A DNA stretch of 64,000 bases. It comes from Pseudomonas rustica. Lineage in GTDB: Bacteria > Pseudomonadota > Gammaproteobacteria > Pseudomonadales > Pseudomonadaceae. Below, in pieces: positions 8,442 through 18,270 of the stretch. The notes under the pieces are model-generated. The model was not told the origin of the DNA. It saw nothing but the letters and a program-made list of their open reading frames with translations, and did not search any database. The stretch covers positions 202,709-266,708 of the forward strand of contig NZ_JAGYHF010000009.1 of NCBI RefSeq assembly GCF_018336155.1, in the 5' to 3' direction. The position numbers and the translations under genes are program-made. Each line of letters begins with the position of its first letter. The stretch's first letter is position 1.

Positions 8442-10661
8442 ATGAGTAATTTTTATGCGCACTCTAGCGACTCAACAGATCGGGCGGATTGGCAGTTACT
8501 GTCAGAGCACCTAAGCAGTGTCGGCCGGCTGGCTGAACAAAATGCGGCGTTCTTTGATGGCAAATCTTTAGCTCAGGTTGCCGGTCTTCTGCATGACTTG
8601 GGCAAGTACACCGATGAGTTTCAACGCCGCTTGAGTGGTGATTACGGCAAGGTCGATCACTCCACGTGGGGCGCGCGGATTGCTTGTGAGCGCTATGGCC
8701 CGCTTGGCAAGTTACTGGCGTATGGCATTGCTGGGCATCACGCAGGTTTAGCCAATGGTCGCGAGCCGGGTGAACGCACGGCATTAAATGATCGTCTGCG
8801 TGCCCAGTTACCTACTTTGTTGCCCGTGTGGCGCGATGAGTTGCTGTTGCCGACCGAGGGTTCGCTAACCCCACCAGCAAGCTTTCAAGTCAGCCAAGGG
8901 CGCAGTCAGTTTCAGTTGGCCTTTCTCGGGCGGATGATTTTTTCCTGCTTGGTGGATGCCGACTTTCTAGACACCGAGGCCTACTACCACAAAATTGAGC
9001 AGCGCAAAGCACTGCGTGGTGGCGCGCAACCGAGCTTGATAGAGCTACGTGCGCAACTGGATGCTTACCTTGCAACCTTTAGCCCTAACTCGGTGGTTAA
9101 TAGCTTGCGGGCGCAAATCCTGACCGTGGTGCGTAGCCGGGCAACTCTGGCTCCGGGGCTATTTTCACTGACGGTGCCAACCGGCGGCGGCAAAACCCTC
9201 GCGTCACTGGCGTTCGCTCTCGATCACGCCATCACCCACGGTTTGCGTCGGGTTATTTTCGTCATTCCCTTTACCAGTATCGTCGAGCAAAACGCGGCGG
9301 TTTTTCGCCAAGCGCTCGGCGACTTGGGTACGGCGGTATTGGAACATCACAGTGCCTTCGTCGATGACAAGAGTCAGGCTCGCGAGTCACGCGAAAAGAT
9401 CAAACTGGCGATGGAGAACTGGGATGCGCCGATAGTGGTGACCACCGCCGTACAGTTCTTTGAAAGCCTGTTCGCTGCCCGGCCCTCTGCTTGCCGAAAA
9501 TTACACAACATCTCCAGCAGCGTGGTGGTGCTGGACGAGGCGCAAACCTTGCCACTGAAGTTACTGCGGCCTTGTGTCAGTGCGCTCGCTGAACTGGCAC
9601 TCAACTACAAGGTCAGTGCCGTGCTTTGCACGGCAACCCAGCCGGCGCTGCAGGCACCTGAGTTCGTCGGTGGTTTGCAAAATGTCCGTGAGTTGGCGCC
9701 TGAGCCAAGCAGGTTATTTGCGGCGCTCAAACGGGTGCATGTGCGCCATGTTGGGCTACTGAGTGATGATGCCTTAGCGGGCCAGTTGGCCGAACGTGAT
9801 CAGGTGCTGTGTATCGTCAATAACCGCCGCCATGCCCGTGCGCTGTACGAGGCTATCGCTGAACATCCGGGTGCGCGCCACCTGACCACCCTGATGTGTG
9901 CCAAGCATCGCAGCCAAGTGTTGGCCGAGGTGCGGTTGTTGCTCAAGGCGGGCAAGCCTTGTCGCTTGGTCGCAACCTCATTGATCGAGGCCGGGGTGGA
10001 TGTCGATTTTCCCGCCGTACTGCGCGCCGAAGCCGGGCTGGACTCCATCGCTCAGGCAGCGGGGCGTTGCAATCGTGAAGGCAAGCGCGCGCCGGCCGAC
10101 AGCGCGGTGATGATCTTCGCCACCGAGAACCTGGATTGGGCGCCGCCACCGGAACTCAAACAGTTCGCCCAAGCCGCGCGCGAGGTATTGCGCCTGCATG
10201 GCGATGATCCATTGGGACTGGGCGCCATCGAACGTTATTTCCGTCTGTTGTATTGGCAAAAAGGCCCGCAGGAACTGGATGCCCACAATTTGCTAGGGCA
10301 GATCGAGGACGGCAAGCTCGACGGCCTGCCCTTCGAAATGTTGGCGACTAAGTTCCGTATGATCGACAGCGTGCAGATGCCGGTGATCATCGCTTTTGAC
10401 CAAGACGCGCAGTCAGCTTTACGCGAACTGGAGTTTGCTGAAGGTTGCGCCAGCATCGCCCGGCGCTTGCAGCCTTATTTGGTACAGGTGCCACGCCAGG
10501 CTTATGAGGCTCTGCGCCAAGCCGGGGCGATTCAGGCGGTTGGTGAAAAACGCTATGGCGAGCAATTTATGGCGCTGGTTAACCCTGATCTGTATCACCC
10601 CTGCTTTGGGCTGCACTGGGATAATCCGGCGTTCATTAGCAGCGAACGTTTGTGTTGGTAA
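8442..10661 (+). CDS. cas3: CRISPR-associated helicase-nuclease Cas3, type I-C
   Basis: I chose ATG 8442, giving MSNFYAHS, the usual start of I-C Cas3, over the in-frame ATG 8421. The 739-residue protein has an N-terminal HD nuclease domain (HD at residues 51-52 in LLHDLGKYTDEF) and an SF2 helicase domain: Walker A in PTGGGKT, motif II DEAQ in VVVLDEAQTLP, motif III CTATQPAL and motif VI QAAGRCNREG. Cas3 is recruited by Cascade to an R-loop, nicks the displaced strand and degrades it 3' to 5'. It is first in the cas operon, 56 bp before cas5c. All key motifs are intact. Confidence 0.97.
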   Translation: MSNFYAHSSDSTDRADWQLLSEHLSSVGRLAEQNAAFFDGKSLAQVAGLLHDLGKYTDEFQRRLSGDYGKVDHSTWGARIACERYGPLGKLLAYGIAGHHAGLANGREPGERTALNDRLRAQLPTLLPVWRDELLLPTEGSLTPPASFQVSQGRSQFQLAFLGRMIFSCLVDADFLDTEAYYHKIEQRKALRGGAQPSLIELRAQLDAYLATFSPNSVVNSLRAQILTVVRSRATLAPGLFSLTVPTGGGKTLASLAFALDHAITHGLRRVIFVIPFTSIVEQNAAVFRQALGDLGTAVLEHHSAFVDDKSQARESREKIKLAMENWDAPIVVTTAVQFFESLFAARPSACRKLHNISSSVVVLDEAQTLPLKLLRPCVSALAELALNYKVSAVLCTATQPALQAPEFVGGLQNVRELAPEPSRLFAALKRVHVRHVGLLSDDALAGQLAERDQVLCIVNNRRHARALYEAIAEHPGARHLTTLMCAKHRSQVLAEVRLLLKAGKPCRLVATSLIEAGVDVDFPAVLRAEAGLDSIAQAAGRCNREGKRAPADSAVMIFATENLDWAPPPELKQFAQAAREVLRLHGDDPLGLGAIERYFRLLYWQKGPQELDAHNLLGQIEDGKLDGLPFEMLATKFRMIDSVQMPVIIAFDQDAQSALRELEFAEGCASIARRLQPYLVQVPRQAYEALRQAGAIQAVGEKRYGEQFMALVNPDLYHPCFGLHWDNPAFISSERLCW

Positions 10662-10717
10662 AGGACTGTCGCCGGCATGCTCGGCGCGGATAAAGCAATA
10701 CTGAAAAGGAGGGCGCA

Positions 10718-11392
10718 ATGGCCTACGGAATTCGATTACTGGTTTGGGGCGAGCGGGCGTGTTTTACCCGACCTGAAATGAAGGTAGAACGCGTCTCCTA
10801 TGACGTGATTACCCCTTCAGCGGCGCGCGGCATACTCGAAGCGATTCACTGGAAACCGGCGATTCGCTGGTCGGTGGATCGTATCCAAGTGCTCAAGCCT
10901 ATTCGTTTTGAGTCGCTGCGCCGTAACGAGGTGGGTGGCAAGTTGTCCTCGGCCAGCGTCGGCAAGGCCATGAAGGCCGGGCGCACCGATGGCCTGCTCA
11001 CTTTTGTCGATGAAGACCGTCAGCAGCGTGCGGCCACCATCTTGCGCGAAGTGGCCTACGTCATCGAGGCGCACTTTGAGTTGACGGCAAAAGCCGACGC
11101 CAGCGACTCGGTAGGTAAACACCTGGATATTTTTAATCGCCGCGCCCGCAAGGGGCAGTGCTTTCATGCTCCATGCCTTGGGGTTCGTGAGTTTCCTGCC
11201 AGCTTCCAGTTGCTGGAGGCTGGCAGTGACGAACCGCTTGCGGATGAGGGGCTTAACGGTGAGCGCGATCTCGGCTGGATGCTGCATGACATCGATTTCG
11301 CCGATGACATGACGCCACATTTCTTCCGTGCGCAGATGCGTGATGGCTTGATTGAAGTACCGCCGTTTATGGCGCGGGAGCTAAAGGCATGA
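10718..11392 (+). CDS. cas5c: Type I-C Cas5 (Cas5c/Cas5d), pre-crRNA endonuclease
   Basis: A 224-residue protein starting MAYGIRLLVWGERACFTRPEM with the family signature VERVSYDVITPSAARGILEA. Type I-C lacks Cas6; Cas5c is known to cut pre-crRNA at the base of the repeat hairpin and to remain as a Cascade subunit on the 5' handle. The array repeat here has a strong stem (CGCGCCCC...GGGCGCG), as expected for this processing. A strong ribosome site (AAAAGGAGG) precedes the ATG. It overlaps cas8c by ATGA. Confidence 0.95.
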   Translation: MAYGIRLLVWGERACFTRPEMKVERVSYDVITPSAARGILEAIHWKPAIRWSVDRIQVLKPIRFESLRRNEVGGKLSSASVGKAMKAGRTDGLLTFVDEDRQQRAATILREVAYVIEAHFELTAKADASDSVGKHLDIFNRRARKGQCFHAPCLGVREFPASFQLLEAGSDEPLADEGLNGERDLGWMLHDIDFADDMTPHFFRAQMRDGLIEVPPFMARELKA

Positions 11393-13179
11393 TCCTCTCG
11401 GCGCTGAATGACTACTACCAACGGCTGGCCGAGGAACATGCGGTGCCAGTGTTCGGGTTTAGCCAGGAAAAGATCAGCTATGCGCTGGTGTTGTCCGCCG
11501 AAGGCGAGTTGGTGGATGTGCAGGATGTACGCGACAACTCCGGTAAAAAGCCATTGCCTAAGAGTCTGACTGTGCCACAGCCAGAAAAACGCACGGCTGG
11601 GATCAAATCCAACTTCATGTGGGATAAAACTAGCTACGTATTGGGTGTTAGTGCCAAGCAAGGCGAGCGAACTGGCCAAGAACATCAGGCTTTTAAATCG
11701 CTGCATCAAGAGTGCCTGTCTGACCAAGACGACATCGGCTTGCGGGCTTTGGCTAAATTTCTTGAGCACTGGTCGCCGGAGCAGTTTCAAACGCCACTGT
11801 TCAGTGAGGAGATGCTCGACACTAACGTCATTTTTCGTATTGATGGCGAGCAAAAGTACCTGCACGATCTGCCGGCTGCACAGCAACTAAGGGCCAAGCT
11901 GCTTGCCGGTGCTGACAGCAAAGAGGGTCGTTGCCTAGTAACCGGTCAGCAGATGCCTTTGGCTCGCTTGCATCCGGCGGTTAAAGGGGTAAACGGTGCG
12001 CAGAGTTCAGGTGCCTCAATCGTCTCGTTCAATCTAGATTCCTTTACGTCGTATGGCAAAAGCCAGGGCGCTAATGCCCCAGTCTCCGAAGCTGCCGCGT
12101 TCGCCTATAGCACCGTACTGAATCATCTGCTACGCCGCGATGAGCACAACCGTCAGCGCCTGCAAATTGGCGATGCCAGTGTGGTGTTCTGGGCGAAAAC
12201 CGGCACGCCGGAGCAGAGCCATAGCGCCGAGTTATTGTTTGCCGATTTGCTCACGCCGCCGGCGGATGATGCCGGTGAGGCCGCCAAACTGCGCACTGTG
12301 CTGGATGCCGTGGCCAAGGGCCGGCCGCTGCAGGAGCTGGGCTTGGACTTAGATGAGAACACCCAGTTGTTCGTGCTGGGTTTGGCTCCGAATGCGTCAC
12401 GGTTGTCGATCCGCTTCTGGCAAACCGGCAGCCTGAGCTTTTTTGCTCAGCGTCTGGCGGAGCATTACCAAGATTTGCATATTCAGCCACTGCCGTGGAA
12501 AACCGAACCGGCGATTTGGCGCTTGCTGCATGCCACTGTGCCCAGCCGCGACGGCAAAACCAAAGGCGAGGACATCGCGCCGCAACTGGCCGGTGACATC
12601 ACCCGCGCCGTACTAACCGGCAGCCGCTATCCACGTAGTTTGCTGGCCAACCTGATCATGCGCATGCGTGCCGATGGCGATATCTCCGGCGTGCGTGTGG
12701 CGTTGTGCAAAGCCGTCCTGATGCGCGACCTGCGCTTGGGCGTAAAGGGAATTAATGAGGAGGTGCCTGTGAGTCTCGACAAACAAGTGAGTAACCCGGG
12801 TTATCGCCTGGGCCGGCTGTTCGCTGTATTGGAAAACATCCAGCGCAACGCCCTGGGTACGCAAGTTAACGCCACCATTCGCGACCGTTACTACGGCGCG
12901 GCGTCGGCCACCCCCGCGACTATTTTCCCGATGCTCTTGCGTAATACGCAAAACCATCTGGCCAAGGTGCGCAAAGAAAAACCCGGGCTGGCGCATAACC
13001 TGGAGCGTGACGTTGGCGAAATCATCGACGGCATGCCAACCCTGTTTCCACGTAATTTGAAACTGGAAGATCAAGGGCGTTTCGCCATCGGCTACTACCA
13101 CCAATCCCAAGCGCGCTTTAACCGTACTAACGACGACAGCAGCACTGGGCCTGAAACCGAGCAAGGAGCAGAACAATGA
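11389..13179 (+). CDS. cas8c: Type I-C Cascade large subunit Cas8c (Csd1)
   Basis: A 596-residue protein opening MILSALNDYYQRLAEE, the typical Csd1 start, with RSLLANLIMRMRAD and YRLGRLFAVLENIQRNALG blocks in the C-terminal half that are characteristic of the family. Cas8c recognises the PAM and positions Cas3. Many I-C systems also make a small subunit (Cas11c) from an internal start in cas8c. A candidate is GTG 12769 (VSLDKQVSNPG...), preceded by GAGGAGG at about 12758-12764, but the sequence alone cannot prove use. It overlaps both neighbours by ATGA, indicating tight translational coupling. Confidence 0.95.
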   Translation: MILSALNDYYQRLAEEHAVPVFGFSQEKISYALVLSAEGELVDVQDVRDNSGKKPLPKSLTVPQPEKRTAGIKSNFMWDKTSYVLGVSAKQGERTGQEHQAFKSLHQECLSDQDDIGLRALAKFLEHWSPEQFQTPLFSEEMLDTNVIFRIDGEQKYLHDLPAAQQLRAKLLAGADSKEGRCLVTGQQMPLARLHPAVKGVNGAQSSGASIVSFNLDSFTSYGKSQGANAPVSEAAAFAYSTVLNHLLRRDEHNRQRLQIGDASVVFWAKTGTPEQSHSAELLFADLLTPPADDAGEAAKLRTVLDAVAKGRPLQELGLDLDENTQLFVLGLAPNASRLSIRFWQTGSLSFFAQRLAEHYQDLHIQPLPWKTEPAIWRLLHATVPSRDGKTKGEDIAPQLAGDITRAVLTGSRYPRSLLANLIMRMRADGDISGVRVALCKAVLMRDLRLGVKGINEEVPVSLDKQVSNPGYRLGRLFAVLENIQRNALGTQVNATIRDRYYGAASATPATIFPMLLRNTQNHLAKVRKEKPGLAHNLERDVGEIIDGMPTLFPRNLKLEDQGRFAIGYYHQSQARFNRTNDDSSTGPETEQGAEQ

Positions 13180-14069
13180 GTGCCATCGCTAACCGTTACG
13201 AGTTTGTTTATCTGTTTGACGTTACCAACGGCAACCCCAATGGCGACCCAGATGCTGGCAACATGCCGCGCCTCGACCCGGAAACCAATCAGGGCTTGGT
13301 TACCGACGTTTGCCTTAAACGCAAAATCCGCAACTACGTCACTCTTGAGCAAGAGGGCAGTGCGGGTTATGCCATCTACATGCAAGAAAAGGCCGTGCTG
13401 AACAATCAGCACGAACTGGCCTGGAAGGCCTTGGATGTTCCGGCCGACGCCAAGAACGGCTACAAGAAACTGCCGGCGGATGCAGCCAAGGCCAAGGGCT
13501 TGACCGACTGGATGTGCGCTAACTTCTTCGATGTACGCACCTTCGGTGCCGTGATGAGTACCGGGGTTAACTGTGGCCAGGTGCGTGGGCCGATTCAAAT
13601 GGCCTTCGCCACCTCAATTGACCCAGTGGTGCCGATGGAAATTTCCATCACCCGTATGGCCGTGACCACGCAAAAAGAGGCCGAAGAGCAGAGCGGCGAT
13701 AACCGCACCATGGGCCGCAAACACATCATTCCTTATGGTCTGTACCGTGCTCATGGCTTTATCTCGGCCAAATTGGCTGAACGCACGGGCTTTTCCGAAG
13801 CCGACCTCGAACTGCTTTGGCGCAGCTTGATCAACATGTTCGAGCACGACCGTTCCGCCGCCCGTGGTGAAATGGCCGCGCGCAAGTTGATTGTGTTCAA
13901 ACATGAGCATCCGATGGGGAATGCGCCTGCTCATGTGTTGTTCGACAGCGTCAAGGTCGAGCGGCTAGAGGGTGAGGCTGGCACGCCAGCGCGCAGCTTC
14001 AGTGACTATAAAGTTTCACTGGATGTTGAGGGTCTGCCGCTAGGCGTCAGCGTGCGCGAGTTGATTTAA
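13176..14069 (+). CDS. cas7c: Type I-C Cascade backbone Cas7c (Csd2)
   Basis: A 297-residue protein with the Csd2 signature NGNPNGDPDAGNMPRLDPET near residues 17-36 and LKRKIRNYV after it, plus FDVRTFGAVMSTG, which is conserved in Cas7 of this subtype. Multiple copies line the crRNA spacer in Cascade. Start ATG 13176 overlaps the cas8c stop. It ends 15 bp before cas4. Nothing is missing. Confidence 0.96.
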   Translation: MSAIANRYEFVYLFDVTNGNPNGDPDAGNMPRLDPETNQGLVTDVCLKRKIRNYVTLEQEGSAGYAIYMQEKAVLNNQHELAWKALDVPADAKNGYKKLPADAAKAKGLTDWMCANFFDVRTFGAVMSTGVNCGQVRGPIQMAFATSIDPVVPMEISITRMAVTTQKEAEEQSGDNRTMGRKHIIPYGLYRAHGFISAKLAERTGFSEADLELLWRSLINMFEHDRSAARGEMAARKLIVFKHEHPMGNAPAHVLFDSVKVERLEGEAGTPARSFSDYKVSLDVEGLPLGVSVRELI

Positions 14070-14084
14070 TGGAGCCGGGCGGAC

Positions 14085-14711
14085 ATGGAAGACGATGATC
14101 TGATACCCCTGTCCGCTTTACAGCATTACCTGTATTGCCCTCGGCAGTGCGCCTTGATTCACATCGAGCAGTTATGGGCTGAAAACCGCCATACCGCCGA
14201 AGGGCGTTTGCTGCATGAGCGCGCCGATCAGCCGCAAACGGAGCAGCGCCACGGTGTTCGCACCGCTACGGCCATGCCGTTGGTAAATCAGGTGCTGGGT
14301 ATCGTCGGAATTGCTGATGTGGTCGAGTTTCATCAGGTCGGCGAGGGTGAGTGCATCTATCCGGTGGAGTACAAGCGTGGACGCCCTAAAAAGCACCGCG
14401 CCGACGAGGTGCAACTGTGCGCTCAAGGGCTGTGTCTTGAAGCTATGTTTGGCCCGCCGGTTAGCCAAGGGGCTTTGTTTTACGGTGAAACGCGGCGGCG
14501 CAAAGCCGTGCCGTTCGACGAAACCCTGCGTGCCCTGACCTTGGACGTAATCCAGGCGACCCGTGCATTGCTCGAGTCTCGGCGCACCCCGAGTGCCGAG
14601 TACCAACCACGTCGTTGTGATGCCTGTTCATTGATCGAACTCTGCCAACCGCACTTATTGGGGCGCAAAAGCGCGGTCAATGCCTGGCTGGCCAAACAAC
14701 TCAAGGAGTGA
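14085..14711 (+). CDS. cas4: CRISPR adaptation nuclease Cas4, type I-C
   Basis: A 208-residue RecB-like nuclease. The N-terminus has YLYCPRQCALIH (cysteines at 18 and 22), the centre IADVVEFH and YPVEYKRGRPK (acidic residues plus E-x-K of the nuclease site), and the C-terminus RRCDACSLIELCQP (C-x2-C-x5-C), which together with the first cysteine binds an Fe-S cluster. Cas4 joins Cas1-Cas2 to trim prespacers and select those next to a PAM. It lies three bases upstream of cas1. Confidence 0.95.
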   Translation: MEDDDLIPLSALQHYLYCPRQCALIHIEQLWAENRHTAEGRLLHERADQPQTEQRHGVRTATAMPLVNQVLGIVGIADVVEFHQVGEGECIYPVEYKRGRPKKHRADEVQLCAQGLCLEAMFGPPVSQGALFYGETRRRKAVPFDETLRALTLDVIQATRALLESRRTPSAEYQPRRCDACSLIELCQPHLLGRKSAVNAWLAKQLKE

Positions 14712-14714
14712 AGC

Positions 14715-15755
14715 ATGCGCCGCCAACTCAATACCCTGTACATCACCACCGAAGGCGCATGGCTGAGAAAAGACGGCGCTAATATCGTCATGGAGGTTGA
14801 GGGAGAGATCAAAGGACGGCTGCCGGTGCATATGCTGGAGAGCCTGGTCTGCATCGGCCGCGTTTTAGTCTCGCCGCCATTGCTGGGGTTTTGTTCGGAG
14901 CAGGGCATCAGTATTTGTTACTTGAGCCCCAACGGGAAATTTCTCGCCAGGGTCGAGGGGCCGGTATCTGGCAATGTGCTGTTGCGCCGCGAGCAGTATC
15001 GTCGCAGCGACGAGGGCAAAGGTTGTGCCGACATCGTACGCAACCTGCTGACGGGCAAGTTGTACAACCAGCGTGCGGTATTGAACCGGGCCTTGCGTGA
15101 TCATGGCGACAAGCTTTCTGCCGAGGCGTCTGCGGCTGTCGAGCACGCCTGCAAACGTTTAAAGCGTATCGCTGAAAGACTCCTAGCCGAAACGGATATC
15201 AATGTGTTGCGCGGGCTAGAAGGCGAGGCGGCGCAGGCCTATTTTGGCGTGTTCGATCACCTGATTCGTGTCAACAGCCCTGCTTTGCGTTTTACCAACC
15301 GTAGTCGCCGGCCACCATTAGATGCGGTGAATGCGCTGCTGTCGTTTCTCTACACTCTATTGACCCACGATTGCCGTTCGGCGCTGGAAAGCGTTGGACT
15401 TGATCCTGCGGTGGGTTTTTTGCACCGTGACCGCCCAGGGCGTCCAAGTTTGGCGTTAGACCTGATGGAAGAGTTTCGCCCGGTGTTTGCTGATCGTTTA
15501 GCGCTGTCTTTGCTCAATCGTAAACAGCTCAACGAGCGCGATTTTATGCGCATGGACAATGGCGCGGTATTTCTTCGCGATGAGGCGCGCAAGACGCTGT
15601 TAACCGCCTATCAAGAGCGTAAACGTGAAGAACTGCAGCATGTTTTTCTTGAAGAAAAAGCCCCCATAGGACTCTTTCCCGCAATACAGGCGCAGCTCTT
15701 GGCTCGGCACCTGCGAGGGGACTTGGACGCCTATCCGCCGTTCCTCTGGAAGTGA
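14715..15755 (+). CDS. cas1: CRISPR integrase Cas1, type I-C
   Basis: A 346-residue protein with the Cas1 metal site visible: glutamate in RGLEGEAAQAYF (about residue 169), histidine in VGFLHRDRPGRPS (237) and the acidic residue in LALDLMEEF (249). The N-terminal beta domain begins LNTLYITTEGAWL, typical for I-C. Cas1 with Cas2 integrates prespacers at the leader-repeat junction. It is full length, and the adjoining array has perfectly uniform repeats, so the adaptation module looks intact. Confidence 0.97.
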   Translation: MRRQLNTLYITTEGAWLRKDGANIVMEVEGEIKGRLPVHMLESLVCIGRVLVSPPLLGFCSEQGISICYLSPNGKFLARVEGPVSGNVLLRREQYRRSDEGKGCADIVRNLLTGKLYNQRAVLNRALRDHGDKLSAEASAAVEHACKRLKRIAERLLAETDINVLRGLEGEAAQAYFGVFDHLIRVNSPALRFTNRSRRPPLDAVNALLSFLYTLLTHDCRSALESVGLDPAVGFLHRDRPGRPSLALDLMEEFRPVFADRLALSLLNRKQLNERDFMRMDNGAVFLRDEARKTLLTAYQERKREELQHVFLEEKAPIGLFPAIQAQLLARHLRGDLDAYPPFLWK

Positions 15756-15764
15756 GGTAGGGCC

Positions 15765-16055
15765 ATGATGGTTCTGGTCAGTTACGACGTCAGCACGCTG
15801 GAAGCTGGCGGCGCGCGACGCTTGCGGCGGCTGGCTAAAGCCTGCCTCGATTATGGCCAGCGCGTGCAGTATTCCGTTTTTGAGATTGAGGTAGATTCGG
15901 CGCAGTGGACGTTCCTCAAGCAACGCCTCTGTGGCTTGATTGACCCTGAACAAGACAGCCTGCGTTTTTATTACATGGGCAAAAACTGGCAAAGCAAGGT
16001 TGAGCACATTGGTGCAAAGGCAGTGCTAGACCTCAACGGCCCACTCATCCTTTAG
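15765..16055 (+). CDS. cas2: CRISPR adaptation protein Cas2
   Basis: A 96-residue ferredoxin-fold protein. MMVLVSYDVS carries the conserved aspartate of Cas2, and CLDYGQRVQYSVFEIEV is the family's second strand-loop pattern. It may start at ATG 15765 or the next ATG at 15768. It is the structural core of the Cas1-Cas2 integration complex. It ends 178 bp before the first repeat, so the array lies directly downstream on the same strand. Confidence 0.97.
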   Translation: MMVLVSYDVSTLEAGGARRLRRLAKACLDYGQRVQYSVFEIEVDSAQWTFLKQRLCGLIDPEQDSLRFYYMGKNWQSKVEHIGAKAVLDLNGPLIL

Positions 16056-16233
16056 TCTTTTGCGAACCCCGAACGACCGGCTAATCCAGGGTAGGTTCGC
16101 TGCTCTTTAACATACTGATTTAATTGAATTCATTTTTAATGTTGAAGGCCTTTGATGCTGCTCGCACCAGTTAAGGGGAGGTTCGCATTTTTGGGTGTTT
16201 TCCTTATAGCTGACGCTAGGTTATAAGGGGGAG
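16056..16233 (+). promoter_or_regulatory. CRISPR leader
   Basis: The 178 bp between cas2 and the first repeat contain no gene. The first 80 bases are rich in A+T, with GGTTCGC repeated at about 16092 and 16178 and TTTTGCGAACCCCGAAC at the 5' end. The leader should hold the array promoter and the sequence read by Cas1-Cas2 for polarised spacer insertion. Direction follows from its place between cas2 and the array and from the repeat ending in ATTGAAAC. Confidence 0.8.
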
Positions 16234-18261
16234 GTCGCGCCCCACGCGGGCGCGCGGATTGAAACATTGCACGGTCTAAAATGTCAGACATGAGTATAGT
16301 CGCGCCCCACGCGGGCGCGCGGATTGAAACACCCAAGATGCCCGAGCGCCGTCAAGGAGTTTCAGCGCTAGTCGCGCCCCACGCGGGCGCGCGGATTGAA
16401 ACCGCACCGCTAAACGGAGCCTGTAATTATGACCGGTCGCGCCCCACGCGGGCGCGCGGATTGAAACCGCTCGGTCGACGCGGATACCTTTGACGGGGTG
16501 GAGTCGCGCCCCACGCGGGCGCGCGGATTGAAACAACAGCGGCAACACCCAAGCCCGCAGCCGTTACGGGTCGCGCCCCACGCGGGCGCGCGGATTGAAA
16601 CATTGCAGCAAGCAGCTTGTGCATGTGCTTGTCTGGTCGCGCCCCACGCGGGCGCGCGGATTGAAACGCCCGGTCGACGAAGATCTGCAGCATAAAGTCG
16701 GGTCGCGCCCCACGCGGGCGCGCGGATTGAAACTACTGTAGTCGTCACCGTCAGGGTTAGCCCCACGTCGCGCCCCACGCGGGCGCGCGGATTGAAACGT
16801 AGCTGACGTTTTGCGAAGCGCCGGCCGGTGCGAGTCGCGCCCCACGCGGGCGCGCGGATTGAAACGGTGGCGTAAGCTGCCGTGAACGCCCTGGGCATAG
16901 TCGCGCCCCACGCGGGCGCGCGGATTGAAACGGTCTCGAAGGTGTAAGCCCAGCGCCGGTATTTCGTGTCGCGCCCCACGCGGGCGCGCGGATTGAAACC
17001 AGTCCCAAGTTGATAAGTCGGCGGGGTTAGGTTTGTCGCGCCCCACGCGGGCGCGCGGATTGAAACGCCACCTGCAGGATATTGGCCAGATCGACCCAAG
17101 TCGCGCCCCACGCGGGCGCGCGGATTGAAACATGGCCTCCTTGGCAATGAGCGCCTGCACATCTATGGTCGCGCCCCACGCGGGCGCGCGGATTGAAACG
17201 TCCTGCACACCGACCACCTAGCCGAGCTGAAATCGTCGCGCCCCACGCGGGCGCGCGGATTGAAACCAGACATGGTAAGTAGCTAGTGTCCCGTCGCACG
17301 GTCGCGCCCCACGCGGGCGCGCGGATTGAAACGCCCCTAAAGAGGTCTCTAGTGGCGAGGCAGACGTCGCGCCCCACGCGGGCGCGCGGATTGAAACACA
17401 GCGATAGGCTTAGGGTAGATGCTGATCGAAGGTCGCGCCCCACGCGGGCGCGCGGATTGAAACTGAGCGGGTAATGTTTAACCTTGGCGTCAATAGTGTC
17501 GCGCCCCACGCGGGCGCGCGGATTGAAACGCTGGCAACAAGCCGTTCACCCAGGGTATCGAAGTCGCGCCCCACGCGGGCGCGCGGATTGAAACGCCTAG
17601 TTCGCGCATCCATGCCGCAGTGCACAGACGTCGCGCCCCACGCGGGCGCGCGGATTGAAACCCTTTCACGAATGCGCACGCCGTAGATAGCGGCGCTGTC
17701 GCGCCCCACGCGGGCGCGCGGATTGAAACGTCACCTCGACGGAATGCCTTGACGGCGGGACCGGTCGCGCCCCACGCGGGCGCGCGGATTGAAACTCTTA
17801 TCTGCTTGCGGAGTGTTGAGCAGGCCGGTTGTCGCGCCCCACGCGGGCGCGCGGATTGAAACAGCGGAGATATGGTGACACCGGGCGAGGTATCGGTCGC
17901 GCCCCACGCGGGCGCGCGGATTGAAACTAGACCTGCCGTCGCGGTCAAAGACCATGAAAGAAAGTCGCGCCCCACGCGGGCGCGCGGATTGAAACGCCAA
18001 AATTGGTAATTGGTTGGTCGTTTAGAATCGTCGCGCCCCACGCGGGCGCGCGGATTGAAACATAACGCCAGGAACTGACATTTACGACGACACCTCGTCG
18101 CGCCCCACGCGGGCGCGCGGATTGAAACTGGAAAAAGCGCGGCATTGAGTCCGGTCGCCAGCGTCGCGCCCCACGCGGGCGCGCGGATTGAAACACGGTG
18201 ATAACGGCTGTGCAGTGGCGCGGGCTGATGTCGCGCCCCACGCGGGCGCGCGGATTGAAAC
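16234..18261 (+). CRISPR. Type I-C CRISPR array, 31 repeats and 30 spacers
   Basis: I counted 31 copies of a 32-bp repeat, beginning GTCGCGCCCCACGCGGGC and ending GCGCGGATTGAAAC, from 16234-16265 to 18230-18261. All copies appear identical. Spacers are 33-36 bp except the second (16331-16370), which is 40 bp. The internal GCGCCCC/GGGCGCG pairing gives the stem expected for Cas5c processing, and ATTGAAAC is the classic I-C 3' handle. No repeat decay is seen, even at the distal end, where the array stops abruptly next to an IS-like end. I could not assign any spacer to a target. Confidence 0.98.
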
Positions 18262-18270
18262 ACCCTAAGC

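Noticed and set aside
16410..17709. Several 150-280-codon frames inside the CRISPR array
   Set aside because: They are translations of the repeat unit, showing the periodic pattern SIRAPAWGAT or FNPRARVGRD, not proteins.
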